DNA of 64,000 nt, taken from assembly GCA_963774405.1 (NCBI GenBank), contig CAVZEV010000002.1, positions 1 through 64,000 of the forward strand. Reading direction: 5' to 3'. This stretch comes from VRUE01 sp963774405. Its GTDB lineage: Bacteria; Actinomycetota; Thermoleophilia; Solirubrobacterales; 70-9. Below, in pieces: positions 45,270 through 53,656 of this stretch. Position numbers and translations under genes: made by a program. Numbering within the stretch: the first letter of the stretch is position 1; each line of letters opens with the position of its first letter. The notes under the pieces were generated by a model, which searched no databases, was not told where the DNA came from, and saw nothing but the letters and a program-made list of their open reading frames with translations.

Positions 45270-46463
45270 TTGAGCAACCGCACGTTCGTGATCGGGGTCG
45301 GGATGACCAAGTTCGAGAAGCCCGGCACCAAGGAGGGCGACTACCCCGACTGGGCCAAGGAGGCGGGGGAGAAGGCACTCGCCGACGCCGGCATTCCCTA
45401 CGAGGACGTGCAGCAGGCCTACGCCGGCTACTGCTACGGCGACTCGACCTACGGCCAGCGGGCGCTCTACCAGCTCGGCCTGACCGGGATCCCGGTGGTC
45501 AACGTCAACAACAACTGCTCGACCGGCTCCTCGGCGCTCTTCCTCGCCCGCCAGGCGGTCAAGGGCGGCCTCGTCGACTGCGCCCTGGCGCTCGGCTTCG
45601 AGAAGATGGAGCCCGGCTCGCTCGGCGTCAAGTACACCGACCGCACCAACGCGCTCGACAAGCACGCGATGCGGATGTTCGAGATCCGCGATCCCGAGCA
45701 GTCCCCGCCGGCGCCGCAGATGTTCGGCAACGCCGGCCGCGACCACATGCAGAAGTACGGCTCCAACCCCGACCACTACGCCTGGATCGGCTGGAAGAAC
45801 CACAAGCACTCGGTCAACAACCCCTACGCCCAGTTCCAGGACGAGTACTCGCTGGAGGACATCAAGGGCGCGCGGATGATCCACGACCCGCTGACCAAGC
45901 TGCAGTGCTCGCCAACCTCCGACGGCTCGGCCTGCGCGATCGTCGCTTCCGAGCGCTACGTCGAAGAGCACGGGCTCGGCGACCGGGCGATCGAGATCGC
46001 CGGCCAGTCGATGGTCACCGACCTCAGCTCGACCTTCGCCGAGGACACCGACTGCATGAAGATCGTCGGCTCCGACATGTCCAAGCAGGCCGCGAACGAG
46101 GCCTACGCCGAGGCCGGCGTCGCCGCCGAGGAAGTCGACGTCTGCGAGCTGCACGACTGCTTCAGCGCCAACGAGCTGATCACTTACGAAGCGCTCGGCT
46201 TCGCCGCCGAGGGCGAGGCGCACAAGCTGGTCGAGGAAGAGGCGACCACCTACGGCGGCAAGGTCGTCGTCAACCCCTCCGGCGGGCTGATCTCGAAGGG
46301 TCACCCGCTGGGCGCGACCGGGCTGGCGCAGTGCTCGGAACTGACCTGGCAGCTGCGCGGCGATGCCGACAAGCGGCAGGTCGAGGGCGCCAAGCTGGCG
46401 CTGCAGCACAACATCGGCCTCGGCGGCGCCGCCGTGGTCACCGTCTACAAGCCGGCGGCTTAG
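45270..46463 (+). CDS. Thiolase / SCP-x-like acetyl-CoA acetyltransferase (lipid-transfer type)
   Basis: The 397-residue protein has the nucleophile Cys83 in NVNNNCSTGSSAL, the His in CELHDCFSANELITYEALGF, and the C-terminal GGLISKGHPLGATGLAQ. These match the SCP-x/thiolase subgroup that acts in sterol or branched-chain beta-oxidation. It uses a TTG start 6 nt after AGGAG. The SDR gene 23 nt downstream probably belongs to the same lipid-degradation unit. Confidence 0.9.
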   Translation: MSNRTFVIGVGMTKFEKPGTKEGDYPDWAKEAGEKALADAGIPYEDVQQAYAGYCYGDSTYGQRALYQLGLTGIPVVNVNNNCSTGSSALFLARQAVKGGLVDCALALGFEKMEPGSLGVKYTDRTNALDKHAMRMFEIRDPEQSPPAPQMFGNAGRDHMQKYGSNPDHYAWIGWKNHKHSVNNPYAQFQDEYSLEDIKGARMIHDPLTKLQCSPTSDGSACAIVASERYVEEHGLGDRAIEIAGQSMVTDLSSTFAEDTDCMKIVGSDMSKQAANEAYAEAGVAAEEVDVCELHDCFSANELITYEALGFAAEGEAHKLVEEEATTYGGKVVVNPSGGLISKGHPLGATGLAQCSELTWQLRGDADKRQVEGAKLALQHNIGLGGAAVVTVYKPAA

Positions 46464-46486
46464 CGCTCGCCGAGGAGGAGGTCCCG

Positions 46487-47383
46487 ATGGCAAAGCAGCG
46501 GCAGTCCCTCAGTGGCAAGGTCGTGGCGATCACCGGCGGTGCGCGCGGGATCGGCAAGGCGACGGCGACGGCACTGGTGCGCAAGGGCTGCCGCGTCGCG
46601 ATCGGAGACCTCGACCTCGAGCTGGCCGAGGCGACGGCGGCGGAGCTGGGCGGCGGCACCGTCGCGCTCGCGCTCGACGTCACCGACCGCAGTTCCTTCG
46701 CGGCCTTCCTCGACGCCGCCGAGCGCGAGCTCGGCCCGCTCGACGTCGTCATCAACAACGCCGGGATCATGCCGGTGACGCCGTTCGCCGAGGAGTCCGA
46801 CGCCTCGATCAAGCGCCAGCTCGACATCAACGTCTACGGCGTCATCGTCGGCATGCAGCTGGCGATCGCCCGCTTCCAGCCCCGCGGCCGCGGCCACATC
46901 GTCAACCTCGCCTCGCAGGCGGGCAAGGGCGGCTTCCCCGGCATCGCCACCTACTCGGGCACCAAGCACGCCGTGGTCGGGATCAGCGAGGCGGCCCGGG
47001 CCGAGCTGCGCGGCAGCGGCATCGAGATCGCCTGCGTGATGCCGACCGTGGTCAACACCGAGCTGACCGCCGGGGTGGGGCAGCGGCTGATCCGCCCGGT
47101 CGAGGCCGCCGACGTCGCCAACGAGATCGTCGACGCGCTGGAAGTGCCGCGCTTCGACGTCTGGGTACCGCGCGAGAACGGCATCTTCTTCAAGCTCGTC
47201 GCCAACCTGCCGCGCAGCTGGCGCGAGGGCCTCAGCCGGTTGATGAAAGCCGACAAGCTGATGACCGAAGTCGACCACGGCGCCCGCCAGGCGTATGAGG
47301 AGCGCGCCGCGCGCGAGGACGTCGCCGGAAGCGACGGGGGGCAGCAACCCTCGGATCGAACCAGCGAGCGCGAGGCTGCGTAG
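46487..47383 (+). CDS. Short-chain dehydrogenase/reductase
   Basis: The 298-residue protein has the Rossmann motif AITGGARGIGKATA (residues 15-28), NNAGIMPVTPF, the catalytic Ser in NLASQAGKGG and the Tyr/Lys pair in TYSGTKHAVVG. An extra C-terminal stretch (KLVANLPRSWREGLSRLMKADK) is typical of the larger actinobacterial SDRs that act on lipophilic alcohols. The ATG follows GAGGAGGAG by 6 nt. The substrate is not known. Confidence 0.88.
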   Translation: MAKQRQSLSGKVVAITGGARGIGKATATALVRKGCRVAIGDLDLELAEATAAELGGGTVALALDVTDRSSFAAFLDAAERELGPLDVVINNAGIMPVTPFAEESDASIKRQLDINVYGVIVGMQLAIARFQPRGRGHIVNLASQAGKGGFPGIATYSGTKHAVVGISEAARAELRGSGIEIACVMPTVVNTELTAGVGQRLIRPVEAADVANEIVDALEVPRFDVWVPRENGIFFKLVANLPRSWREGLSRLMKADKLMTEVDHGARQAYEERAAREDVAGSDGGQQPSDRTSEREAA

Positions 47384-47398
47384 TACAGCCCAGCGAGC

Positions 47399-48040
47399 AT
47401 GGGCAAGATCTACGACGCAACCTGGGGACGGCTGTTCGCCGCCTCCTATGACCGCCTCCTACAGGGCGCCGAGGAAGGCGGCCTGCAGGAGATGCGACGC
47501 CAGGTGCTGTCGGAGGCGAGCGGCCGCACGATCGACCTCGGCGCCGGGACCGGCGTCAACCTCGATCTCTTCCCCGAGGCGGTCACCGAGTTGGTCATGG
47601 CCGAGCCCGACCCACACATGCTCAAACAACTTCGAGCAAAAGTCGGGGGCAGGGAGGGGGTCGAGGTCGTGCAGGCCTCCGCGCAGGAGCTGCCCTTCGC
47701 CGAGGACAGCTTCGACACCGCCGTCTTCACCCTGGTGCTCTGCACGGTCCCCGATCCGCGCGCGGCGCTGGCGGAGGCCGCCCGGGTGCTGAAGCCCGAC
47801 GGCAAGCTGCTCTTCATCGAGCACGTGCGCGCCGAGGACGCCGGGCTGGCGCGCTGGCAGGACCGCCTGGAGAAGCCCTGGCGCTTCATCGGCGACGGCT
47901 GTCACTGCAACCGCGACACCGTGGCCACGATCGAGGCCTCGCCGCTGAAGTTGGAGCAGGTCGAGCAGGGACAGCTGCCGAAGTCGCCGCCGATCGTGCG
48001 GCCGCTCGTCCACGGCAGCGCCGTCGCCGCCAACGCTTAA
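47399..48040 (+). CDS. Class I SAM-dependent methyltransferase (UbiE/Methyltransf_11 type)
   Basis: The 213-residue protein has the SAM-binding motif TIDLGAGTGVNLDLFP (about residues 44-59), the acidic motif II VMAEPDPHML, and SFDTAVFTLVLCTVPDPRAALAEAARVLKPDGKLLFIEHV (about residues 104-143). It resembles ubiquinone/phospholipid-type methyltransferases. It starts 15 nt after the SDR stop and may belong with it. Target unknown. Confidence 0.85.
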   Translation: MGKIYDATWGRLFAASYDRLLQGAEEGGLQEMRRQVLSEASGRTIDLGAGTGVNLDLFPEAVTELVMAEPDPHMLKQLRAKVGGREGVEVVQASAQELPFAEDSFDTAVFTLVLCTVPDPRAALAEAARVLKPDGKLLFIEHVRAEDAGLARWQDRLEKPWRFIGDGCHCNRDTVATIEASPLKLEQVEQGQLPKSPPIVRPLVHGSAVAANA

Positions 48041-48060
48041 ACAGCGACCCGGATGCCGGG

Positions 48061-48085
48061 GTGGGCAGCCCACTTTCGCAGGGCT
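48061..48085. terminator. Possible hairpin in a convergent gap
   Basis: Between the convergent methyltransferase and CAP genes, AGCCC-N9-GGGCT or, alternatively, GTGGGC-A-GCCCAC can pair. No T tract follows. This is a weak terminator candidate. Confidence 0.25.
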
Positions 48086-48108
48086 AACGCACGATAATGG
48101 TGGTTATG

Positions 48109-49161
48109 TCAACTTGGCCGAATTCGGCCCCGACAGCGCCTTGCCTGCCGGCCCTTATGACCGGCCAGGCGCTTGAGGTGGCGCCAGCGTCGCAGGTGAC
48201 CGCGGCGATGGGCCCTGGCGGCCCGATGGCGCAGCTTGTGGGCCGCTCGCGAGTAATTGCGGCAGCGAGCGGCGCGCTTCCTGCGGATCGGGACGACTCC
48301 TTCGGCCGAGTCGGCGCCCGTCGTGAAGCCGAAGCGCTGCTCGTAGAGGACCGCGCCCTCCATCGACCAGGTGACGTCCGCCTGGTAGGCGCTCAGCGGC
48401 TTCAGCGGCTGCGCCGGGATCAGGAAGGCCGAGGGCTGCGGCATGTAGCCGCCGACTTCTTCGTTGGTCGAGTCGACGACGCGCAGGTCGACGGCGCCTT
48501 CGGCGCCTGAGAGCGTCGCGGTCGCGGTGACGTCGGGCGCGTCGCTGGGATCGAGGCCGGCGAGATAGGCCAGCAGATAGCGACCGGTCAGCGTTCCTTC
48601 CGGCAGACCGACCTGATCGCCCGGCACGAACGGCGACTCGGACGCCCGCTCGCTCGGCACCACGCCGGAGACGCCGTTGCCGGGATAGCTGTAGCCAGTC
48701 AGGCCGACCGGCTCGGGCCGCTGGTAGCCGGGCCAGGTCGTGGCGCAGTTGTGGTTGTTGTTTTCGGCCGCGCCCATTTCGCTCAACTGCGGTGCCAGCA
48801 GCTGGATCAGGTGGATCGGCGCTTCCTCCCAGGGGTTGCCATGGCTCCAGCTCGAACCGCCGGCGAGCACGCTGTTTTCCGCCGCCCAGTTGCCTTCGGC
48901 GCTGTAGTACGGGCTGCCTGGGTCCTCGGAGTGCCTCAGTTCGCCGCTCTGCGCGCCGTAGTAGTTGTGCTTGGCGCAGTCGGCCGACCAGTCCGGGCGC
49001 TCGACCACCCCGCCGGGGATCCCGTTCGCTTCGCGCTGTGCGTTCAGCCGCTGGACGATTTCGGCGCCGCTGATCGCCGTGGCGGCGGCCGGGAGCAGCA
49101 TCGCGCAAAGCAGCGCCAGCGAGACCAGCGCTGCCCAGGCCGTCGCTCTCCTTACCGCCAC
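48109..49161 (-). CDS. Secreted CAP-domain (SCP/PR-1-like) protein
   Basis: The 350-residue protein starts at a GTG overlapping the DsbA-like stop by one base. The signal peptide spans residues 1-29. The CAP domain (about residues 32-150) has IVQRLNAQREANGIPG, HNYYGAQSGELRHSED, AENSVLAGGSSW and a possible disulfide between CAKHN and NHNCATTW. The middle part is beta-rich. The last 60 residues are very basic (RRKRAARCRNYSRAAHKLRH), perhaps binding anionic wall polymers. It is made together with DsbA-like and VKOR proteins that can form its disulfides. Confidence 0.82.
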   Translation of the reverse strand: MAVRRATAWAALVSLALLCAMLLPAAATAISGAEIVQRLNAQREANGIPGGVVERPDWSADCAKHNYYGAQSGELRHSEDPGSPYYSAEGNWAAENSVLAGGSSWSHGNPWEEAPIHLIQLLAPQLSEMGAAENNNHNCATTWPGYQRPEPVGLTGYSYPGNGVSGVVPSERASESPFVPGDQVGLPEGTLTGRYLLAYLAGLDPSDAPDVTATATLSGAEGAVDLRVVDSTNEEVGGYMPQPSAFLIPAQPLKPLSAYQADVTWSMEGAVLYEQRFGFTTGADSAEGVVPIRRKRAARCRNYSRAAHKLRHRAARAHRRGHLRRWRHLKRLAGHKGRQARRCRGRIRPS

Positions 49162-49865
49162 TACGCTCCCGCGCTTTCGATCGCGGATTCGAGCCCGCCG
49201 AGCGATTCGGGCGTCCCGATCGACTTGACGCCCTTCGTCGCCGGCCCTTCGAGGGCAAATGACGGCGTGCCGCTGAACCCGAGGCCTTCGGCTTCGGCGC
49301 TGGTTGCCTCGACCCGGGTGATCGCGGCCTGGCTCTTGCGCTCCCGGTTCCACCTGGCGAGGTTAGGCACTCCGGCGGCCCGGGCGATCGCGGTGAGGAA
49401 CTTGTCGTCGGCGTAGCCGGAGTCCTCGCTGCCCTGGTTGCGGTAGAAGAGCTCGACGAAGTTCCAGCCGCGGCCCTGCGCGCCGGCGGCGATCGCGGCC
49501 GCCCCGGCCGGCTTGGACTGCGGGCCGATGATCGTGAAGTTGCGGAAATCGAGCTTCGCTTCGCCGCCGCGCACGCGGTTCTCGATCACCCGGGGCAGGA
49601 TTTCTTCGGAGTAGCCCCTGCAGAACGGGCACTGCAGGTCGCCGAACTCGATCACGGTCACCTTGGCGCTCGGCTTGCCGAGCACCATCCCCCGCTGGGG
49701 AATTCCGGCGAGATCGGCTTCGACTTCCTCGACGTCGACGATGTTGCCGGCGTCGCCGCCGCTGTTGCTGCCACTGATGACGATCAGAACCGCCACCCCG
49801 ACCACGGTCAGGAAGGCAGCGGCGCTGGCGAGCTTGATCAGCCGCTCACGTCTCGGTTCCGACAT
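49161..49865 (-). CDS. Membrane-anchored DsbA-like thiol-disulfide oxidoreductase
   Basis: The 234-residue protein has an N-terminal membrane anchor (residues 11-31) and a thioredoxin/DsbA-type domain with the active site CPFC in EFGDLQCPFCRGYSE (near residue 79) and the cis-Pro in GTPSFALEG near residue 203. It probably oxidises secreted proteins and is re-oxidised by the VKOR protein encoded just upstream, whose gene overlaps it by 20 nt. Confidence 0.9.
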   Translation of the reverse strand: MSEPRRERLIKLASAAAFLTVVGVAVLIVISGSNSGGDAGNIVDVEEVEADLAGIPQRGMVLGKPSAKVTVIEFGDLQCPFCRGYSEEILPRVIENRVRGGEAKLDFRNFTIIGPQSKPAGAAAIAAGAQGRGWNFVELFYRNQGSEDSGYADDKFLTAIARAAGVPNLARWNRERKSQAAITRVEATSAEAEGLGFSGTPSFALEGPATKGVKSIGTPESLGGLESAIESAGA

Positions 49866-50277
49866 AGGCCAGCATCCGCACCGTATTGGTGACGAAGAGC
49901 AGGGTCATCAGCACCGCGCTGGTCACGCACCACTGGCAGATCGCGTTGATCGTGAAGAGCTCGAGGTAGGTCAGGTAGAGGCTGTAGCCGAAGCCGACCA
50001 GCGAGACGAGGAAGGCGGTCATGCGAAAGGCGTCGCCGCGCAGCAGCGCGCAGCCGAGCAGGACGACGTAGCCGGCGAGGCCGAAGATCGCGATGTTGAC
50101 CCCGGCCAGGTGCGAGTAGGAGCTTTCGGCGACGGTCTGACAACCGTGTCCGCCCGCGACGCAGACCGGCGAGCCGCCGCTCGAGTCGGCGATCGCGATG
50201 TAGGTCGCCACGCCGATGCCAAAGGTCGCGAGGAAGGTGGCGATCCCCCGCAACGTGCCCTCTGCCGGTGCCTTCAT
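49846..50277 (-). CDS. Vitamin K epoxide reductase (VKOR) family protein
   Basis: Bacterial VKOR regenerates DsbA by passing electrons to quinone. The 143-residue protein has four hydrophobic segments, the loop Cys pair in SPVCVAGGHGCQTVAESSYSHLAG and the membrane CxxC in NAICQWCVTSA. The ATG at 50277 is supported by TAGCGT 7 nt upstream. It heads the VKOR-DsbA-CAP unit. Confidence 0.92.
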   Translation of the reverse strand: MKAPAEGTLRGIATFLATFGIGVATYIAIADSSGGSPVCVAGGHGCQTVAESSYSHLAGVNIAIFGLAGYVVLLGCALLRGDAFRMTAFLVSLVGFGYSLYLTYLELFTINAICQWCVTSAVLMTLLFVTNTVRMLAYVGTET

Positions 50278-50284
50278 GCCCGGC

Positions 50285-50290
50285 ACGCTA
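50285..50290 (-). promoter_or_regulatory. -10 element (TAGCGT) of the VKOR-DsbA-CAP unit
   Basis: TAGCGT on the minus strand ends 7 nt before the VKOR ATG and overlaps the stop codon of the upstream hydrolase gene. Confidence 0.4.
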
Positions 50291-51118
50291 TTGCAGCTCC
50301 CTATAGAAAGCCTCAATCTCGCGCGAGAGACGCCCACCCTGCCAGGCCAGCGGCGATTGCCCCTCGGGCTCGCTGACCAGGCGCGCGCCCGGAATGCGGG
50401 CGGCGTAGGCCGCCGCGACCGCGTAGGGATGGCCGGGGTCGGCGGCGTCGTGACTGGCGACGATCAGGGTCGGCAGCGCCAGCTCCTCGAGCTCGGACAT
50501 CTCCCCGAAGGGACGCGAGCGCGGCACCTCGCGCAGCGCCGTGACCAGGGCCTCAGGGTGACGGTGTCGTTCCATCCGTTCGCGGGTGAAGCGCAGGACC
50601 GAGTCGCGCCAGCGCCCGTCGATGCCCTGGACGCGGTCGATGTAGCCGAGGAAGCCGTCGATGCCGCCAGCCGCGAGCGCGGCGGCGAGCCCGTCCCAGT
50701 AGCGCAGTGAATCCTCGCCGATCTCGCCATCGTAGGCCGGGCCGATCACGACCAGTCCGGCGACGCGGGCCGGGTTCTCGAGGGCGAAACCGACCGCGGT
50801 GTGGGCGCCCATCGAGTGGCCCGCGAGCAGGACGGGCCCCCCACCCGCGCGCGCCTCGATCACCGCCGCCAGGTCTCCCCTCAGCTCCGGGTATCCATAA
50901 CCCGTTGCAGGCGGCGCCGGGTCCGACTCGCCGTGGCCGCGGGCGTCATAGGCGATCACGGTGTGGCTGGCGCGCTCGAGCCGGCGCGAGCCGTGGAGCA
51001 CGGATCGGCGCGTCGCGGTGATCCCGTGGCAGAGCACGATCGGGGGCCCCTCCCCCGCCGCCTCGCCGCGAATCGCGGGCGCCGTGCCGACGCTGAAGGC
51101 GACCGGGCCCGGCGGCAT
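50288..51118 (-). CDS. Alpha/beta hydrolase
   Basis: The 276-residue soluble protein has the oxyanion motif VLCHGITATRRS (near residue 29), YDARGHGESD, and the nucleophile elbow LAGHSMGAH (near residue 99). The catalytic acid may be the Asp in ASHDAADPG. The expected C-terminal His is not obvious: the region reads SEPEGQSPLAW, where a His usually stands, so activity is uncertain. The ATG overlaps the peroxiredoxin stop (ATGA). Substrate unknown. Confidence 0.82.
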   Translation of the reverse strand: MPPGPVAFSVGTAPAIRGEAAGEGPPIVLCHGITATRRSVLHGSRRLERASHTVIAYDARGHGESDPAPPATGYGYPELRGDLAAVIEARAGGGPVLLAGHSMGAHTAVGFALENPARVAGLVVIGPAYDGEIGEDSLRYWDGLAAALAAGGIDGFLGYIDRVQGIDGRWRDSVLRFTRERMERHRHPEALVTALREVPRSRPFGEMSELEELALPTLIVASHDAADPGHPYAVAAAYAARIPGARLVSEPEGQSPLAWQGGRLSREIEAFYRELQ

Positions 51119-51570
51119 CAGCCGACGGCGGCGACTGCCTGCGCGAGATCGTCGACCGACTCGAAGCTGAGGCCGACCAGCGTCACCTTGCGGTGGCGAA
51201 TGATGCCCTGCTCGTCGATGACGAAGATCGCCCGCCGCACCATCGGCCCGGCGAGCACGCCGTAGGCCCCGGCGACCGCCTTGTCCTCGTCGGCGAGCAG
51301 CGGCACGTTGAGGCTCTTCTCCTGGGTGAAGCGCTCGTGCGACTCGACCGATTGCGGCGAGATCCCCAGCACCTCGGCGCCGATCTGGTCGAGCTTCTCG
51401 CCCTGGTCGCGGTAGGAGCAGAACTGCTTGGTGCAGACGGCGGTGAAGTCGCCGGGGTAGAAGGCGAGCACCAGCTTGCGCCCGCGGTAGTCGCCGAGCC
51501 TGTAGGTCCTGCCGCCCGTGCCTGGCAGCTCGAAGTCCGGCGCCGCGTCCCCTACCTCGACCTTGGCCAT
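51118..51570 (-). CDS. Peroxiredoxin (AhpC/TSA, BCP-like)
   Basis: This thiol peroxidase reduces hydroperoxides. The 150-residue protein has the peroxidatic Cys in FYPGDFTAVCTKQFCSYRD (about residues 37-55). A second Cys five residues later could be the resolving residue, as in BCP-type enzymes. The family Thr is replaced: DFTAVCT keeps T-x2-C as in Prx. Its start is supported by TAGTCT 6 nt upstream. The gene is translationally coupled to the hydrolase. Confidence 0.92.
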   Translation of the reverse strand: MAKVEVGDAAPDFELPGTGGRTYRLGDYRGRKLVLAFYPGDFTAVCTKQFCSYRDQGEKLDQIGAEVLGISPQSVESHERFTQEKSLNVPLLADEDKAVAGAYGVLAGPMVRRAIFVIDEQGIIRHRKVTLVGLSFESVDDLAQAVAAVG

Positions 51571-51576
51571 CGGCTC

Positions 51577-51582
51577 AGACTA
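51577..51582 (-). promoter_or_regulatory. -10 element (TAGTCT) of the peroxiredoxin gene
   Basis: TAGTCT on the minus strand ends 6 nt before the ATG at 51570, in the 18-bp gap after the cyclophilin gene. Confidence 0.4.
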
Positions 51583-51588
51583 GTCCAG

Positions 51589-52269
51589 TCAGCCCTTTTC
51601 GATGGTGATCTTTTCGATCAGCACCGTCTGTTTGGGTTTTTCTTCCGGCGTGCCCTGCTTGCCGATCCGCTCGACCACGTCCATGCCCTTGTCGACCTTG
51701 CCGACCAGGGCGTATTCGGGCGGCAGGCCGGCGTCGGCGCCGGTGACTACGAAGAACTGGCTGCCGGAGCTGCCCGGCGGATCGGAGGAGCTCTTGGCCA
51801 TCGCCACGATCCCCTTGGTGTAGGCGAGGTTGGCCGGTGGCTTCTCGACCACGGTGTAGCCAGGGCCGCCGAGCCCGGTGCCAAGCGGGTCGCCACCCTG
51901 AATCACGAAGCCGGGCACGATGCGATGGAACGTGAGGTCGTTGTAGAAGCCTTCTTCGCTGAGGAAGACGAACGAGTTGACCGTCTTCGGCGCCCTGGTC
52001 GAGTCGAGGGCGATCTCGAACTCGCCGCAGCTCGTCTTCACGGCGGCGGTCAGCTTTTCGCCCTTCTTCACGGTTTGGGGCGGCGCCTTGAAGCTGACCT
52101 TCTTCGGCGCCGGCGCTTCCACTTCCCTGCAGCCGCCGGCTTCGGCCGTGGCCGAGGAGTCGCTGCTGCCACCGCTGCGGCTGATCAGGATCACGCCGAC
52201 GACCAGGATCGCCACCACCGCGAAGCCCGCGAGGATGTACAGGCGGTGGTCGGTCTTCTCGTCCGGCAT
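51589..52269 (-). CDS. Membrane-anchored cyclophilin-type peptidyl-prolyl isomerase
   Basis: The 226-residue protein has a membrane anchor (residues 11-30) and a cyclophilin domain facing outside. The catalytic stretch is LTFHRIVPGFVIQGGDP (near residue 115), followed by GSQFFVVTG and LPPEYALVGKVDKGMDVV. It helps fold secreted proteins, in keeping with the thiol-oxidation genes downstream. Confidence 0.92.
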   Translation of the reverse strand: MPDEKTDHRLYILAGFAVVAILVVGVILISRSGGSSDSSATAEAGGCREVEAPAPKKVSFKAPPQTVKKGEKLTAAVKTSCGEFEIALDSTRAPKTVNSFVFLSEEGFYNDLTFHRIVPGFVIQGGDPLGTGLGGPGYTVVEKPPANLAYTKGIVAMAKSSSDPPGSSGSQFFVVTGADAGLPPEYALVGKVDKGMDVVERIGKQGTPEEKPKQTVLIEKITIEKG

Positions 52270-52277
52270 CGGCGGGA

Positions 52278-52283
52278 ACCCTA
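52278..52283 (-). promoter_or_regulatory. -10 element (TAGGGT) of the cyclophilin gene
   Basis: TAGGGT on the minus strand ends 8 nt before the ATG at 52269. Confidence 0.4.
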
Positions 52284-52324
52284 GAGGATCGTCTCCCGGC
52301 TGCGGCAGTTGCGATCATCGCGCC

Positions 52325-52747
52325 GTGCCCGACGCTGCCCTGACCCGGCTCGCCACCGCGGTGCTCGACGTGCCCGCGCCCGAGCGGGCGCTCGTCTGCG
52401 GCTGCGGAGACGGCGAGCCGGTTCTCTTCCTCGCCCGTGAGTTTCCCTCGGCGCGGGTGCGCGGCACCGATCCGTCGGCCGAGCGGGTTCGCGCGGCGAG
52501 CGCCCGGGTCGGCCTCGATCCCGAGGGCCGGGTCGCCTTCAAGCAGTCGACCCGGAGCCGGCTCCCCTTTCCCGACCAGTTCTTCGACCTGGTCGTGGTC
52601 TTCGCCGGCCGCCCGGCGCCGGCCGAGATCGAGCGGGTGATGCGCCCGCAGGCGCGCCTGATCCTCGCCTCCTCCCCACCCGGCGGCCGGCTGGACGGCA
52701 TCAGGCAGCGGCTCTGGCGGAGACGCCTTCCTCAGGCTGACATTTAG
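52325..52747 (+). CDS. Small SAM-dependent methyltransferase-like protein
   Basis: The 140-residue protein resembles a minimal class I methyltransferase: motif I reads ALVCGCGDGEPVLFLAREFP (Gly-x-Gly-x-Gly), followed by an acidic position in VRGTDPSAERV and RSRLPFPDQFFDLVVVFAGRPAPAEIERVMRPQARLILAS. It is shorter than usual (about 200). The GTG at 52325 is my choice; no clear -10 or Shine-Dalgarno is seen. Target unknown. Confidence 0.72.
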   Translation: MPDAALTRLATAVLDVPAPERALVCGCGDGEPVLFLAREFPSARVRGTDPSAERVRAASARVGLDPEGRVAFKQSTRSRLPFPDQFFDLVVVFAGRPAPAEIERVMRPQARLILASSPPGGRLDGIRQRLWRRRLPQADI

Positions 52748-52750
52748 GCT
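52745..52750 (+). promoter_or_regulatory. -10 element (TAGGCT) of the lipid kinase / murT-gatD unit
   Basis: TAGGCT overlaps the stop codon of the preceding gene and ends 9 nt before the ATG at 52760. Confidence 0.4.
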
Positions 52751-52759
52751 GCAAAGCGG

Positions 52760-53656
52760 ATGGAGATCGAGGGCATGCCGCTCACCCTGCTGGTCAACCC
52801 TGCCTCGGCGCACGGGCGGGCCCTGAAGCTGCTGCCCGCGGTGGAGCAGGAGCTCGACGCGCGCCGGATCGCCTTCCGGGTCGAGCGCACCCGCGGTCTC
52901 GAGGACGGGGTCGAGCGGGCCCTGCGGGCGGTCGAGGCGAACGAGGTGCCGGTGGTGATCAGCGGCGACGGCCTGCTCGGCGCAATCGGCGGCGCGATGG
53001 CCGGCTCGGAGACGCCGCTCGGGATCATCCCCAGCGGCCGCGGCAACGATCTGGCCCGCGTGCTCGGCATCCCCTATGACCCGCTCGGCGCGGTCGCCGT
53101 GCTCGCCGCCGGTGAGAGCCGCCGGATCGACGTCGGCGAGGCCAACGGCAAGCGCTTCCTCGGCATCGTCAGCGTCGGCTTCGACTCCGAATGCAACCGC
53201 CTGGCCAACGAAGTCACGATCGTTCGCAGCAACCTGGTCTACGTCTACTCGCTCTTTCGCACTCTGCTCGGCTGGAAGCCGGCGCGGTTCACGATCCGCA
53301 CCGAGAGCGAGCGGATTCGCACCAGCGGCTACTCGATCTCGGTCGCCAACAACAGCACTTTCGGCGGTGGCATGCGGATCGCGCCGCAGGCGCAGCTCGA
53401 CGACGGGCTGCTCGACGTGATCACGGTCGGCGAGGTCGGCAAGCTGCGCTTCGTGGCTAACCTGCGCAAGGTGTTCAGCGGCACCCACATCGACGACGAG
53501 CAGGTGCGCACGCTGCGCGCCTCGCGGGTGGAAATCACCGCCAGCCGCCCCTTCCCCGTCTACGCCGACGGCGAGCACCTGACCGAGCTGCCGGTCTCGG
53601 TTCGAGTCCTGCCCCGGGCGCTCAGCGTGCTCGCCCCGGCCGCCGCCGAGGCCTGA
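52760..53656 (+). CDS. Diacylglycerol/sphingosine kinase-family lipid kinase
   Basis: The 298-residue protein has the catalytic domain motifs LVNPASAHGRALKLL and PLGIIPSGRGNDLARVLGIP. The usual ATP-site GGDGT reads ISGDGLLGAIGGAM here, so the first Gly and the Thr differ. The C-terminal domain has VSVGFDSECNRLAN, ANNSTFGGGMRIAPQAQLDDGLLDV and VYADGEHL. It probably phosphorylates a lipid; it lies directly before murT (stop TGA then GTG), so a cell-envelope role is plausible. Confidence 0.88.
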   Translation: MEIEGMPLTLLVNPASAHGRALKLLPAVEQELDARRIAFRVERTRGLEDGVERALRAVEANEVPVVISGDGLLGAIGGAMAGSETPLGIIPSGRGNDLARVLGIPYDPLGAVAVLAAGESRRIDVGEANGKRFLGIVSVGFDSECNRLANEVTIVRSNLVYVYSLFRTLLGWKPARFTIRTESERIRTSGYSISVANNSTFGGGMRIAPQAQLDDGLLDVITVGEVGKLRFVANLRKVFSGTHIDDEQVRTLRASRVEITASRPFPVYADGEHLTELPVSVRVLPRALSVLAPAAAEA

